Source of the DNA: Acanthopleura granulata | Taxonomy: Eukaryota; Mollusca; Polyplacophora; Chitonida; Chitonidae | NCBI GenBank assembly: GCA_016165875.1 | Contig: JABBOT010000080.1 | Span: forward strand, 45,855,815 to 45,919,814 | DNA: 64,000 nucleotides | Reading direction: 5' to 3' | Part shown: in pieces, positions 34,110-47,956 of the stretch | Layout: the number at the start of each line of letters is the position of its first letter | Position numbering within the stretch: position 1 is the first letter of the stretch | Made by a program: the position numbers and the translations under genes | The notes under the pieces: model-generated | Told to the model about the DNA's origin: nothing | The model's database searches: none | What the model saw: the letters and a program-made list of their open reading frames with translations, nothing else

Positions 34110-37100
34110 TACAGCCCTTGAAATTAGCAAAAAATTTGCAGCGGCAATGATGTGCCCTGGCCAAATCGGATCATGACGGCAATGCGACGGCATTTTTAGA
34201 TATGCAATAGACATCTAATAAACTAGGGTAATTTTTTAACCCAAGCTACTATGTTTTCTTTATAGAGATTACCAGAATATATATATACATGTAATAAGGT
34301 CTTACTGAAACTGACCTACATGAAAACAGAAATTTTTAGGCAACACTTTTTGAGGGCCTATTTATTGCTGTCTTTTCATGCAATGAAAATTTGGGTTCAT
34401 TGGTCATTTGCCATAAACTCCACCACATCAATGCAGATTTATTTTTTTATTTCATATTTCATTAAATCAAAGGACTGTAAAAATTAAAATTGTATACAAA
34501 CATTAGTGTAAAGTAGATCGGAACACAATGAAGAACGACTGTCCCTCCGTACGTGTATTCATAGTGGCGTCGTTAATGGAAATAAAACTACAAAAAACTC
34601 TGTATCCTGTCCCTCTGAATGTCCACTGTTGCCCAGTCCATTCAGGACTGAAGTTCTAGAAACCCACTGATAAGTTCCCGAACTCAACATAATTAGGCCT
34701 AAGTCTCTCACTGAACCAAACTAATCTATGCGCTCATGTAACTGACGCTATTTTTTTCACTAACAGTTTCAAACTCTACAAATCCCTGCACCACTTACAC
34801 AGCTTTATGAATTCTCATCAAGGCCTTGCACTGTGAACTAGGCCTGCAGACTGCTGAGTTGTATGATAGTTCAGCCCCTGGTCATGCTCCCATTAGCGAT
34901 CGCGGGGGAAAAAACAACATATAGGTGTCGAGGAAGAGCAGATATAACCATAAAAGCATTAAAGGCCATGTTCTTTCAAAATAAAGTGAAGACACAAGTC
35001 AAGGCGCAATCATAGACAATGGTCAGGCAATCAGATAAATTGTCTGAGGCAGTAATTCATAGATTAACCCTCAGGCGGTCGCATTATTTCCACGTTTGCC
35101 CATTGCATGTGGTTGGCTGCTGTATAGCGTTTAAACCTCTGTTGCCAGTCACAGTGGTTGTCCGGCGACAACCAGCTGGGCACAGAGCTAAAAACATCAT
35201 TGAGCAGCAGTGTTTAATTTGTGTTCCAACCGCAACGCACGCCGCTGCCGTTGGCGGCATTTTTCTGGGTTAAAATACACTAGCCTTGTCCTGTCCGTCT
35301 ATGAGAGGATCTTCTGTCTGTCGATGTTGTTGCAGACTGTCTGTATAGGCAGATACAGGCTCTAGCAGGTAGCGTAGGGTCCAGTGTTCGAGATACCCAA
35401 TTACCAACTCGCGATGTTAACCACCACTTAAACATAGCCGAAGTCAGTTTTACCGACTGCCGGGGCATTCCTCTTTTTATGCACATTTGTTTTGAAGATT
35501 TAGCTCCTATAAAAGGCTTCTCGTTTTGGTGAAAATAGAGAGTACTTTTGCGAAACCTAACACTGATACAGTGAAGGGATATCTGGTCCTGGTGTGACGA
35601 CAAAAAATTGCCCCCGCCACCGACGCCAAGGCCAGCATTTACACGTCATTTCCGAATGCCGCCGCTATTTTCGAGGGCTGTTGGTAGGCCCATGGCCTTT
35701 TTCCGTAAAGTGCTTTGAAATTCATTCAGAAGCACGATGAAATATTGTTTTTATTAGGCAAGCTTCTTCAGTGTTACCTGGCTCAAATATTGCCACGGTC
35801 TCGTCAAGTCATAATCATGAAGTCGTTCTATGAATGATAGAGTTATATGTGTCTGCTACATTGCTGTCGTTTTAGTCAGTGAATCGCTAAATAATCTTCC
35901 GATCCCAAGTAAGACATAAAAGCATGAAAACTCTAATATAATTTTAAAGCTCCTGAAATTTTACTTCTTGCCAATCGATTATGAAAGAAGTCCGGTTAAT
36001 TGTGACAACTGATACCAAATATTCCAGCTACTGAGCTGGGTTTATCCCGCGTTTCAAATGCGCAGGCAGATATTAGATAGGTCTACGATAGGACATACAG
36101 GTAAGTGTGAATGGGTTGTTGATAGGTGCTATACGCATCTTAGAGGGACCTTCATACACACGTGTCCATCTAGGCGCTTACAAAATCATTTTTCTCAACA
36201 GTTCCACCAAAGAACGTCTTCAGTCATTCTTAAATATAAAATCAAGTTTTAACTTCGAAGATATCATTATAAATATAATTCGTGCACAGCCGGCGTTCAT
36301 ACATTGTTGTGTAAATGCCGGTTCAATTTTTATGCCAATCCTTTGCTATCTAATCAGGTTCCAAGTGTCAATGTATGAGTTTTGGCTGGACTGATGTGTA
36401 ACTGATATATTTTTATCTTAGGAACCCAAAGCTTTAAAGAACAGGGTTTTATGTATGGTGTTTTACACGCATGCATTCCTCTCTCTAAAATTTTACAGAA
36501 TCTATCGTTACAGCTGTTTATGTCATATTGTTGTTTTCCGTGACCAAGCGACTTAAATAAATTATAATAACTGAAATAATTCACTGCACATTGACATAGT
36601 GCAGTTCACCAAAACTGCTTTCTATTGCTTGCTAATTAGTGACATACATGGTGTAGTGCTGTTCACAAACGTATGGTTCCTGAATTCATAAATGTGTTTA
36701 TAAATCATTCCTCCATTTGCTAATTGATGATCGATTATGGAATGATGGATGCTTTTCTTCATTTGATTTGATTTTATGATCTCACATGTGTTAAGTTTAA
36801 AGAACAACATGTACAAATATATACATTGTGAGGGTCCCATGGTGTTAATTAGAATGGTAGCTTATTAAAAGAAGGGTATAGACATTCACATATGTTATCT
36901 TATCCGTGACAAGATTGAGACACGTGAGGTGGGAGGGGGATAGATAGGGAGGGAGTACACAAGCTTGAGAGGAGGTAGGGAGGGGACACGGTAGGATGGT
37001 ATAAGAAATATGCCCGTACACAGCGCACAGGCTCCCCTTCTTCCGTTCCGCTCTATATCTGATTATGACCGTGGGATCCAGAGCGGAAGGTGGATGAACT

Positions 37101-37450
37101 AGTGATGTGAAGCAGATACCGTTAGGTTAACTCTACCACATAGATCTTCTACCGTAAAGCCCCTCCATATTTCCTACTGTATGTACTTTTCACCCCTCTC
37201 TCCTCTTCACCAGTGAAGGGTAGTGGGCATTTCATCATCTTGTGTCAGTGATAAAAACAAACAAACAAAAAAAACCAGACCAGTTTTCACACGATCAACC
37301 AATAGCCTTGTACTCTAGCATTCGCACATTGTGCTAGTCTTCGCATTGAGTATTTTGTATACTGTTACAGATACACAGAGTCTATCAACATTGCTGAAAA
37401 CTCCAAGAAGAGTAAAGAGGACGGTTGTGAAGGGGGGAGATACCTAAAAT
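34110..37450. other. Intergenic, no gene recognised
   Basis: AT-rich sequence with short open frames only. A purine-rich stretch (gtgggagggggatagatagg and similar) lies at 36920-36990. Confidence 0.45.
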
Positions 37451-37469
37451 GTATCAGTATGGGGGGGGG

Positions 37470-38850
37470 GGTATGTGTGTTACGCTATCGATGTGTTTGG
37501 AGAGAAAGGTGTGTGTGTGTGTGTTATGTTAGCTGTGTGTTCGGCGAGGGAGGTGTGTGTACGTGTTATACTGTCCGTGTGTTTTGGAAAGAGAGGGATT
37601 TGTGTGTGTTATACTGTTGGCGTGTTTCGGAAGGTGGGGTTGGGTGGGGAGGTATGTGTGTGGTATACTGTCGGTGCGTTTTGGAGAGGGAGGGGTATGT
37701 GTGTGTATGTCGGTGTACTTGGAGAGAAGGGATATGTCTGTGTTGTACTGTCGGTGTGTTTTGAAGGTGGGAGGGGTGTGTGTGTTATAATGTACAGTGT
37801 GTTTGGAGATAGGGTACGTGTGTGAGATATGCTATGTGTGTGTGTTATACTGTCGGTATGTTTTGTAGAAGGAGGGGTATGAGTGTTTTATACTGTCGAT
37901 ATGTTTTAGAGAAGGAGGGTATGTGTGTGTTATATTGTCGGTATGTCTTGGAGAGGGAGGGGTATGTCTGTGTTATACTGTCGGGATGTTTTGGAGAGGG
38001 AGGGGTATGTGTGTGTTATACAATCGGGATTTTTTGGAAAGGGGCGGGTATGGGTGTTCTATACTGTCGGAATGTTTTGTAGAGGGACGGGTATGGGTGT
38101 TTTATACTGTCGAGATGTTTTGGGCACAGAGGGGTATTGTGTGTTATACTGTCGGTATTTTTTGGGGAGGGAGGGGTATGTGTGTGTTGTTCTGTCAGTT
38201 TGTTTTGGAGAGGGAGGGGTATGTTTGTGTTATACTGTCGGTGTGTTTTGAAGAGGGAGAGGTATAAGTGTGTTATACTGTCGGTATGTTTTAGAGAGGT
38301 AGGTGTATGCATATGTTATACTGTCGGTATGTTTTGTAGAAGGAGGGGTATGTGTTTGTGTTACTGTTATACTGTCGGTATGTTTTGGAGAGAGAGTTGT
38401 ATGTGTATATTAAACTACCAGTGTGTTTTGGACAAGCAGGGGTATGTGTGTGTTATACTGTCATTGTGTTTTGGAGAGGGACGGGTATGTGTGTGTTATA
38501 CTGTCAGTGTGTTTTGGAGAGGGAGGGGTATGTGTATGTTATACTCTCAGTGTGTTTTCTAGAGGGAGGAGTATGTATGTGTTCTACTGTCAGTGTGTTT
38601 TGGAGAGGCAGAGGTATGTTTGTGTTATATTGCCAGTGTGTTTTGGAGAGGGAGGGTTATGTGTGTGTTATACTGTCGTTATGTTTTGGAGAGGGAGGTG
38701 TATGTGTGTGTTATATTGTCGGTCTACTTGGAGAGAGAGGGTCATATGTGTGTTATACTGTCGGTATGTTTTGAAGGGAGTATGTGTATGTGTTACACTA
38801 TTGAAGAGCTTGAAAAGTATGTATGTGTGCGTTATACAGTCGTTGATGAC
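37470..38850. repeat. 43-bp GT/GA-rich minisatellite, about 30 copies
   Basis: The unit is tgttttggagagggaggggt plus atgtgtgtgttatactgtcg gta, seen at 43-base steps (for example 37990, 38033, 38074, 38117, 38160, 38203, 38246). Units are diverged, mainly in gtcggt/gtcagt and in G-run length. Long open frames in all plus frames come from the absence of stop codons in the unit and are not genes. Confidence 0.93.
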
Positions 38851-38869
38851 AGATGAGTTGTGAAAAATA

Positions 38870-41800
38870 TGCACCAGACCAAGCAAGTGTGATTTACCCT
38901 AGATCCCCCGGGGGAAGTCGGTTGAAGCAGAGAACAGACTGCAACTCTGGAATTGACACAATGGCAGTCAGTTTACTTGCTCTGTCTGTTACCGCGCAGG
39001 GCAAAAACCCACATAACACCACTAGTCACTATACTTGTCCTTTATAAGGAGGAAAACCCTGAATTCATTTATATTTGACCCTGATGTAGAAGTTATCGCG
39101 ACACCATCTGCATTTTTGCCGGCAATATGATCAGAAGGTCAAAGTTCAATGTCATCAGTTTCCTACGGACACTAGAGCATGTATTTTACCGTGAAAAACC
39201 GTCATTTTTTGTGTTGACGATAATATGGTGAGGCGATTATCTGGAGCGCACGATGTGGTTGACCTGAGTTTTACTGGCTAAACCCCACTGGAGCGTCCCA
39301 AGTCACCCGATCATCAACACGTCTTCGGGAAACTCAAAATCCAGATTCAGTTTAGTGTTTATCTCCCCCTCCTATTAAATTCGTGCTGGTTTTGCCGGAA
39401 ATGCGTGCACCAAAGTTTGGTTCAAGATTTTATTAACCTGTCGGTTGTTTTAATGTACTACCAGAAATAAAGGACTTGGTGCCCGTGTACCTTTGTTTTC
39501 AGAAATGGCAGAATGTATAGCTATGTATGACATTTTTTTTTCTTCTTTTTTTTGGCCTTTTTTGGGAGAGGGTGGATATGGGGAGGTTGTCGTAATGTTT
39601 TCCTCACCCTTATTTTTTTCCAAATCCAAGATTACCATTGTTCTTAAAAAGAATGGCGATCACCACATTTATTTATTTATTTATTTATTTATCACGCCTT
39701 ACTCAAGACCACTTCCTTTATTCTTATTTCTCTCAATGTTCAGCCCATGAAAAGAATAACCAGTTATAGATGATTGACGTATTATTTATTTACTAAAAAG
39801 CAATGTAATTGGTGTCCTCGAGTTCAGCATTCAATGAAATGACAAAAAGACCATCTCAGTTTCTATACATCGTTAAACTGCAGCTTGGAATTTTCGTTCT
39901 CAACAGGGATATTGATCACATGTATAATTTTCTAGATCTTTCAATTTTGCAAAATATGTTAATTTTATGCCTACATTATGCACTAAATGAATACCCATAT
40001 CAAGCTGTAGTATTATAGCGTCTATATAGTAGTACATTTTGGCTGTGAACTAAGTAGCTGCACTGGGAGGGGTGGTGGTGGACAGAACAGGTCGGTCAGG
40101 GGAGCTCATTAGAAATATACCTCGTCAGGCTGCACCGTGTCACACCTCGTCAATAGACTCATGAGTTTTGAAGCGAACTAACCTGAAGATCCACTCCACT
40201 ATAGTTAATTCTCCCCCGGGAACCTTTTAACCTGAATGCTTTATAGCGCTTGGGATCCGAAAATGTTGTCTGGTCTGCACAGTTCCAACAATTAGAGATA
40301 AAAAGAGGAAATATGAAAGCAAAGAAAATGTGAAGTTAAATCAATAATTTCTTCTTGGGAAAACAAATACTTAATTGTTCTCGACATACCGAGGTTAAAT
40401 ACTATCATATTCATCAAGGCCAAGGTGTTTGTTTGACACTTTTACTATATGTCCAGTGCTGGTTTTCCATTCAGTAACCTGGAAAATGCTACCTTTAGCA
40501 TTTATACATTTAGGCAAACAACGCCATTTGGAAGCCTCTTGTTAAGCGATGTCTTGTTAATGGCGATAGCATCAAATCTTCGATTGGCGTAAGTCTATAT
40601 GTCTGACCAAACCATTATAGAAAACTCAACTCGGGGGAGGAAAACGACTAGCATTCATTCCCAAAATACTTCCGTCACTCTGAGCTTGTCAGATAAAACT
40701 ATATGTATGTGTTTGAAAATGTTACCTTCATAACAGTGGGTCTAATTGGATAACAAGCATTGAATATTGTCTTTGTATTTTACAGGACTTGTTTACTGCC
40801 ATTACAACATCCAGTGTTAATAAATCTTAGAGTGAAATTAACATAAAATTCAGTATATATTTTTAATATAAATAACAAGTGCTATTAAGAGTGTGACATG
40901 ACCTAACTACAGTTAAAGCTACACCATGGCTTAACTGTTCGTGGTATCAGTACTGATTTGACGAAGGCTGTACTAACAATCGACAGGAAACACAAGGGGG
41001 TTTGTCACCTGTTCTGTAGAGTTAAATATAATTGTTGAAGAAAGCCTTTATTAATGGGTAAAGTCAAGACGTCCAGAATACGAAATAATACAACAAAAAT
41101 AAATTTAGTGTAAAAGTGAAGTAACCTGTAGTGCGCCTATGTATGGCAGAATTTAAAAACCTGAAAACATGCAGCAATGACACCGTGGAGACTAATAACA
41201 TATGTATTCGCTTGCGGCTATGTACTATATACTCGGGAGAACGTGCAGCCTCCGACCCGTGTAGACCAGACAGCTGTAACGCAAAGAAACCTGGACGTGT
41301 GAGTTTTTTGTATTATGACATAGCTTGGTACATAACTTACTCTTCTACCTTAAGCATAAAAGCTGGAGCGACGGAGGTGAATACAGGCTTGATGAAGGCC
41401 GTATGTACACTGTATTGTTGGCCCATGTTCGTTCTTTTTTCTTCGGTTTTGTTAATTCTGCATATTCTTAAGGGCATATGCACGTGCGGAGTTTTGAAGT
41501 AATATTGATAATTGTGCACTCCTGCAGTTGGCAAACGCAGTCTGGATAAACCAAATCCAGACATGCAATACCCAAACAATGGTGACAGATAGTGAGAGCA
41601 ATATCCACTTACATGTACATACTGTTTATTGTATGAAGGCGAACAGCCCGAATTCGTGTATATTTCATACAAAAGTCTAATGCATTCACAGAGATATCTA
41701 TTTGTATAGCTACTCCTCAACAATGTAAGCATATGTAAATTTCAGTGTGTGATGACAAAAACGCCATTAATCCACTGGGAACGTAATAAGTTTTGACAGA

Positions 41801-42570
41801 CAAAAGCATATCCAGTTCATGTGTATCTCTCTTTACGAGGCACTAGTGAGAAACATAACAATGACGAATATTCTCGAGTTCTGGTCAATATTTCCAAATC
41901 TGCCATGATAAATTGCCGATCCTGCAATTCCTACTCCTGTGTTAGCAAAATCACTGACGTGTGAACTAGTAACGGCCAGGTCTAAATACTTTACGTATCC
42001 ATATAACTTTTATTATTGCAGTTCTCGGAATAACGACTACCGTCTCCTATTTTAGATAACAGTTACTGTCTATACATATATCACTTACTCGAATTTCGAA
42101 AACACTAATAAAATAACCTTCACTTGCAATACATTGTGTTTTCCATACGTGTGCAAAATCGTGACTACAAAGCAATGCTTTATCTGTGTAGCCCATGTTC
42201 TCTAGCTTTTCAAAGACAGCCAATACAACATTTCATAAGCTTTATATAAATATCTCTGTGGGAGCACATTTATCAACTTCAACTGAAATTTGACACCTGT
42301 CACAGCGGTGTTAGTAAATAGTGGTAAACGTCCGCATTCACTCACGGCATTGGGAGATAATTCTGCCGGTTCTCACAAGTTTACATACTGCCTATTGAAC
42401 TCTTTCCATTTGTTCATACATATGAAAGCCCCACAGTTCACATCCGTGCAACACAATAGGTTTAATTTCTACAAATATCTTGAAAAATACTTTTCCAGGA
42501 AATTATCCAAATTGTTTTGAAATCATCGAGAGCTATAAAAACTTGACCTTATGGTTTACATAAAAAACTT
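38870..42570. other. Intergenic, no gene recognised
   Basis: Overlapping open frames at 41131-41502 (+) and 41337-41732 (-) lack family motifs. Apart from the SINE tail at 39668-39715 I see no repeat. Confidence 0.4.
39668..39715 (-). repeat. SINE tail fragment, minus strand
   Basis: TTTATTTATTTATT repeats followed by atcacgccttactcaagacc, the reverse complement of the SINE 3' end. Confidence 0.65.
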
Positions 42571-42574
42571 TGTA

Positions 42575-42985
42575 CAACTACATATAAAGAAAAATATGAT
42601 CAATTGTAGAATAACCTGCTCGGAACCCAGCCTGCTCTTCGTCAATAATGTGGTTTTCTGCTGCCCATTGTTTGATTCTTCGTCTTTATTATGGGAGTGA
42701 ATTGATTCAGATGCTACGATAATTACCCGGTTCTCTTGGGTCACCAGGTTTAAACAGAGGGACAATAACGTCGATTCTGCACTGCAATGAAAACTCGCCT
42801 GTAACTAGGACTCCACTAAACAGATTTAGATATACGGAGAGATTTTTCCCGTAGAGTGCTTAAAAAATTCGCAAAGCCAATTGTCAGCTCCGTATTGGCA
42901 CTTTCTGTTTTTAAGCTGTTGTATATAGAGGAATTGTAGACTAGGGGAATCTAGAATATGTATATTGCATTTAACATCACTGCTA
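42575..42985 (-). mobile_element. LINE reverse-transcriptase relic
   Basis: Minus-strand translation in two frames gives DVIVPLFKPGDPREPGNYRS followed by a stop, then WAAENHIIDEEQAGFRAGYS and TIDHIF. These are the conserved N-terminal RT motifs of non-LTR retrotransposons (IxPxFKxGdxxxpxNYRpI and QxGFRxGxST). Stops and a frame change show it is dead. The rest of the RT and the endonuclease are not seen. Confidence 0.8.
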
Positions 42986-42999
42986 TTCTTTTACCTAAT

Positions 43000-45370
43000 T
43001 CTATGGCAGGCATGGTTCTAGGAGGGAGTTTAAGTTGTTACTTCTTAAACTCTTACATGAACAGTTAGAGTAAGGCCCTAACAGAGATAAATCGACAAGA
43101 GTCCAGATTTCTCCGGTAACGTATGACCATTCGCCAGCTATCATGCACACTGTAGCAGCTTCTCTGGTAATACTGTCTATGCTGTACACTTTTATATTCA
43201 ATATCACTAACGTGATTCTCATCTTTTTCAGATATGTCGATAGTTAAAACTATGTGGACATGTTGTTCTTGATCACGTTGAACGTCATTTTCACAAAGAC
43301 ACGATGTGAAATGAATGAGCCAATTATCGTGGCCTAATGGCAGAATAATTTTTGCACGTTTCATGTTGCGAATGGGACGAAAATGACATACCGTCTGCTG
43401 TGTTTTAAGGCAATCAATACATTTTTGTATTTCTGTTTCTTTTTCTGCAATAAGGCTTTACATTTTTATTTCTCATCTTTCTGTATTTTCGTAGGTTATT
43501 TCTTTACAGTCGTGTTAGATATTTTACATTCCTTCTCAAACCACTTGTGCTTTGTTTGCTTCGTTAAATTACAAATCCATCTGAAGAAGTGGCCCGCATC
43601 TAACATTGCATTTGGACCTAGTTGAACGGTATGGTGGTATGTTTGTATGTTCATTCTCTACAGCAGCAGCAAATGAGTTTTCTATATTTTTCTTAACGTA
43701 ACCTAATCTATCTATATCCCAAATATATATCACAGATGCTGAATGGATATACACTGCATGTGTGGCATTTGAATTGTCCCCGATATTGGCCGATATGTGT
43801 AGATTCTTGACGACTTGAAGCTTCAAAACGGCCCAAGTCAGATACAAGTCCTTCTGATACAATTATATACACTTGTGACCTGGCGTCCTGAAGGCGAAAT
43901 TGAAATTCATAAAACAATCATTGGATATACGATTTCCGTAGCTTTGTCACAAAATCATTCTCAAAATTTGCTTGATTTGTTAATTACAAAGATGACAAGT
44001 CTGATTTATAGCTCTTTCTACGGGCATTTGAATTACCGGTCCATTTTATACAGATTACAGGCAACAGGTACAGATCATCTTTTTTCAATTCAATACTTAG
44101 GAATTAAACAAACTGACGCCGATTCAGTTGTTACAGTTTACATACTTTCTACTGAAAAGTATTGAGGATTTGTGTCCATTAATATTTTAATACTTTTTAA
44201 TTTTCCTAACACGAAAAGTGAGCTTTTCAGGTCATATTTTCCGACCAGTTTTACATCATTTGAGCCTCTAAAAATCCGTTAAAACTTGATAGAAATTAAC
44301 TGTATGGAAACAAGTAAAATTCGCAAGGCAAAGAGTGTGACGTAAAGTCACGCGAATGTCGCTTGAATTGGTTATTAATGGTATTTTAAGAGTTTTTCAT
44401 GGTGCAACAAAATTTCAAATAAAATAATTACAAAAATGGTTTGGTGGATAGGTTCACCTTGCGCTTCCTGGCAGTGACTTCGTCTCAGGGCTTATATTCA
44501 CTTCCAGCAATACTGAGACAATTCTTACCAAAGCGGAACTATGCGGCTCAGGGTGTACGAGACTCAGCATTGTCACAGCATGTCATAAACCCTGGTTAAA
44601 ATCTTAATGACGAATTTATTTCCCTACAACCCTGTTGGTTCCACCACCATTCTTTTGGAAACAATAAAAAGCACTGGCAAGAATGCCTAGCTTAAAGCTG
44701 AAATAGATGATTAAATAAACTTAGGCTATTTGATCACTAAAGCAACAATTTTCTCTAGTGTCTCTACTTTAAAAAAAATTGGCAAATCTATCTTCATACA
44801 AATTTGATGAAAAAAGTAAACAAATGTAAAAAACAGTAAAAAATGAATATTTAGTTCACCGGACGGTACTGCTGGAATCTACATAGACTCGGCAGCGTCA
44901 TCTGGGAGTCAATGCATTGGAGGAGGGCTTATGACCTAGATGACTTGTTTTATCAGCGGTTAATTTCGAAGAGATGAGACTGACACTGTCCTTCAATATA
45001 GCAGGAAATGGATGCAACATTCTGTTGAACATATTGGCGAGCTGCTTACATTGGGCGAAATATTTTAAGTGGCACCGCATCGGATATGGCCTTCCACATC
45101 AAAACTTTTCCATGTTGTTGTTGACACGCTGTTAAATTTGTATGAAACAAATAGAATGTAGTATTATATCACACCATACCTTATAAATAGCTATTGTTGA
45201 AGCTGTTTTTGTGACAAATAACACATCTTTTGTGTTACTGAAACGAGACAGAAAGAAACTGTCGCCATGTTGAGCTGTTGAAGCAATGGCGGGATGAGAG
45301 CATAAAGTCAGTTTTATCGATGATGGCTTCATTGTTGGGCCCACTAAAAGCTAAAGCGAAGAGGCGGGGG
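43000..45370. other. No gene recognised
   Basis: Several 70-116-codon open frames overlap on both strands (for example 43065-43364 minus, 43815-44165 plus) without motifs. The part next to 42985 could be unrecognised LINE sequence. Confidence 0.4.
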
Positions 45371-45618
45371 CTGTGGTTAAGCGGGATCCTCTAGAGCCCG
45401 GTTTTGTACCGAAGGTCGATAAGTGTGAATGGGCCCCAGGGCAATCTACAGAGTGGCTGGGAGTTTGCTTAGATACTGGATCTATGACACTAAGCACACC
45501 CGATTATCTCAATGAAGCTGGTCATGGGGAGTGTTTGTCACCTAATGATCCGAGCGTTGAGTATTCAAATAGCGGAAGCATCGGGTGGGATGCAAAGATT
45601 TGACTGTCCTCTTACAGC

Positions 45619-46270
45619 ATAGAACAATTAAGATTCTGGTGTAACAACATTCGATTGCATAGGTCCAAGCAGCTGTGTAGGGAATTGTTCACATCCAAAA
45701 TTATTTATTCGGATGCGAGTTCAACAGGTTATGGTGGTGATTATGTAGAAGTAGATGGCGCTTGGCGTTATGGCCCATGGTTTATGGGATGGGTCTGAAG
45801 TCGAGCAGAGCTTTACATGGAGAGAGGTGCACGCAATAGTGTTGGTGTGACGTAGCTTTACGACCATCTTTCGGTCAGAGCGGGTTAAATGGTATACTGA
45901 CAACCTGGACGTTATACGCCTAGTGGAGAAGGATAGCATGAAAAGCGAGCTGCAGGGACTGGCTAACGCTATCTGGCAACAAATTTACATGGAAGTGCAG
46001 TGGATTCCACGATCAGAGAACGAAAGAGCCGATTATTTCAGAAAAATAGTGAATTATGACGATTGGTGAATCAGTACAGGTGTATTCGACTGGCTAAATC
46101 AGTTATGGGGCCATATGCTGTCGACAGATTTGCGTCATATGATAATAATAGGTAGATAATAGGTAGATTTAACTCGAGATTGTGGAATCCGAGTTCAGAG
46201 GGAGTTGATGCTTTTACCCTCGAATGGAGTGGTGACACGAACTGTCTAGTGCCGCCTGTGCACTTGGCGG
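45619..46270 (+). pseudogene. DIRS-like RNase H region, frameshifted
   Basis: Pieces in successive frames include IIYSDASSTGYGG (first catalytic Asp), TWREVHAIVLV (Glu), KWYTDNLDVIRLV (Asp) and WIPRSENERADYF (last Asp). The DIRS-specific tail follows (GPYAVDRFASYDN, GVDAFTLEWSGD). A one-base shift at about 45797, a stop near 45849 and a TGA at 46067-46069 break the frame. Confidence 0.82.
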
Positions 46271-46574
46271 CAAGAGTGATAAAACATATGGAGCGTTGCA
46301 AAACCAGGGGAACATTAGTTTGCAACAGTGATTTTCCTCAAACTATTGGCCTATGTTGTCTTCAGGGGAAAACTTCATTCCCCAGGTTAAATCATGGGTG
46401 TACCTGCCACGAAGAAGAAAACAGTATGTGACTAGTTGGGTTGCAGGTGGCCTATTTGGAAAGACAAATCTTTACTTTAACATGATCGCTCTAAACGTGG
46501 ATTTTGCATATTCCATACAATTTTTGGTAGAAACTCTAAAGGGCTCTCTTCGGGTGACAGCGGGGCAGGTGCCG

Positions 46575-47495
46575 GTCAGACTGAAAACGCTAGTCGCTGA
46601 TGTGGCCAGTTTATTGACAGAGGCTAGAGCGAGCGCGACGAGTAAAAAGTACATGAGTGGATGTAAGGCGTGGAGAGCAACGGGTTGGCATAGAAGACGC
46701 CGATTTCGCCATTGTATTGTGCATTATATTTCACAACAATTGTTCAACAGTCACGGTGTTTAAGTGTTGTTAAAACATCATTCTATAATATTAGGTACAT
46801 GCATGATATGCTGGGTGTGCAGACACCCACTAGTAATCCACTGGTTAAAAATGTGTTGGAAGGGGCCAAACGGAAATTAGGGAGGCCCCAGAGAAAGAAG
46901 CACCCAATCATCCCTGAGCTATTGAAAAAAGTGTATGATGCGCATAAGGGAAAGGGGGCAGGGGGCTAGCCTACTCGATCAGAGAAATAGGTGTTTACTG
47001 GAGTATGCGGGGTTCTTCAGATCTCCAGAGTTGAAAGCGATCCGGCGATGTGATGTGTTTTCTGAAACGTATATGAGTGTATTTGTTGAAAAATCTCAAA
47101 CAGATATGTATATAGATGGGGCATGGGTAGTGATAGGTAGGACGGGCAGTGATTTATGCCCGGTACAGGACATTCAGCTGTATATATCTATGGCAAATAT
47201 TCAAGACACCTCCAGTGAATATGTGTTCAGGGGCGTGGTAAGAAGTCAGGAGGGTTATAGGCTGAGACAGCCTGATGTACCGCTGTCATATTCCCGATTG
47301 AGTGAGATGTTTATAGAGGCGTTGCTACCATTTGTCCCAAATGTGAAACCCTTCGGCCTCCATAGCCTGAGAGCTGGAGGTGGGTCAGCGGGCGCTAATA
47401 GTGGCATTCCAGATAGGATGTTTAAACGCCATGGGCGCTGGAAGTGAAAAGGCTGAAGACGGTTACATTAAAGATGTAGAATCCCTTATGTTGAT
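46575..47495 (+). pseudogene. DIRS-like tyrosine recombinase, frameshifted
   Basis: The N-terminal core-binding part (SLLTEARASATSKKYMSGCK) is followed after a frame change by LLEYAGFFRSPELKAIRR with the first catalytic Arg. GLHSLRAGG (the H-x-x-R box) and FKRHGRWK come next, then after a stop KAEDGYIKDVES, in which the Tyr is the likely nucleophile. The second half, 46935-47447, is open. Confidence 0.85.
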
Positions 47496-47950
47496 TCTCG
47501 TGACACACGGCGCAAGCAAATGAAATATTGTTGGTTGATATACGGAGCGCTCACGTGAATTCTGGGGAGTTATGGAATTTCCTTTGTTTGAGCAGGGCGA
47601 ATATAAGGGCAAATTAATTTCTCCACGGCACGAAGTTATCGGGAGCGAAACAGTGTAAGCGTGTGGGGTGGGGAGAGGTTGGGTGAAAGTGTTGGCAGGC
47701 GACTTGGGAGCTGGAAGCTTGTATAAAGGCAGTGAGCGATCGAGCGACTTCAATCTCGCCCGTGATCAGAGCCGGAGGAAACGCCTTATGTATACCAATT
47801 TTCCAATTGTGTACATTATTTTATGTGTGTGTTTCTAACTGAAAATACATTTTGGTAATGACTGTATTATAGCAAAAGTCTAAAGTGTAAATAATAATGT
47901 TCAGGAATGCAATATCAGTGGTTACAGCCAAGGTGGCGTAGCAATACCAG
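47496..47950. other. Probable 3' region of the DIRS-like element
   Basis: Non-coding, GC-richer than the surroundings to about 47780, with a gcttgtataaaggcagtg TATA-like motif near 47720. Terminal repeats could not be paired, because the element's 5' end is gone. Confidence 0.35.
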
Positions 47951-47956
47951 TCGATA

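Larger units (their letters stand above)
45373..47495 (+). mobile_element. Broken DIRS-like tyrosine-recombinase retrotransposon (5'-truncated)
   Basis: In order it holds the end of a reverse transcriptase (GFVPKVDKCEWAPGQSTEWL), RNase H and a tyrosine recombinase. No gag and no RT catalytic core are seen. The coding sequence is interrupted by in-frame stops and at least four frame changes. RT, RNase H and YR in this order, without an integrase or LTRs, define DIRS/Ngaro-type elements, which insert as circles by site-specific recombination. Confidence 0.85.

Noticed and set aside
37459..38863. Series of 80-146-codon Cys/Val/Tyr-rich frames
   Set aside because: They are translations of the 43-bp minisatellite in three phases, with no start context or splice signals.
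45383..45396. GGGATCCTCTAGAG, identical to part of a common cloning-vector polylinker
   Set aside because: It lies in frame within the DIRS-like reverse-transcriptase reading (RDPLEPGF) and no other vector sequence flanks it, so it is most likely coincidence rather than a cloning artefact.
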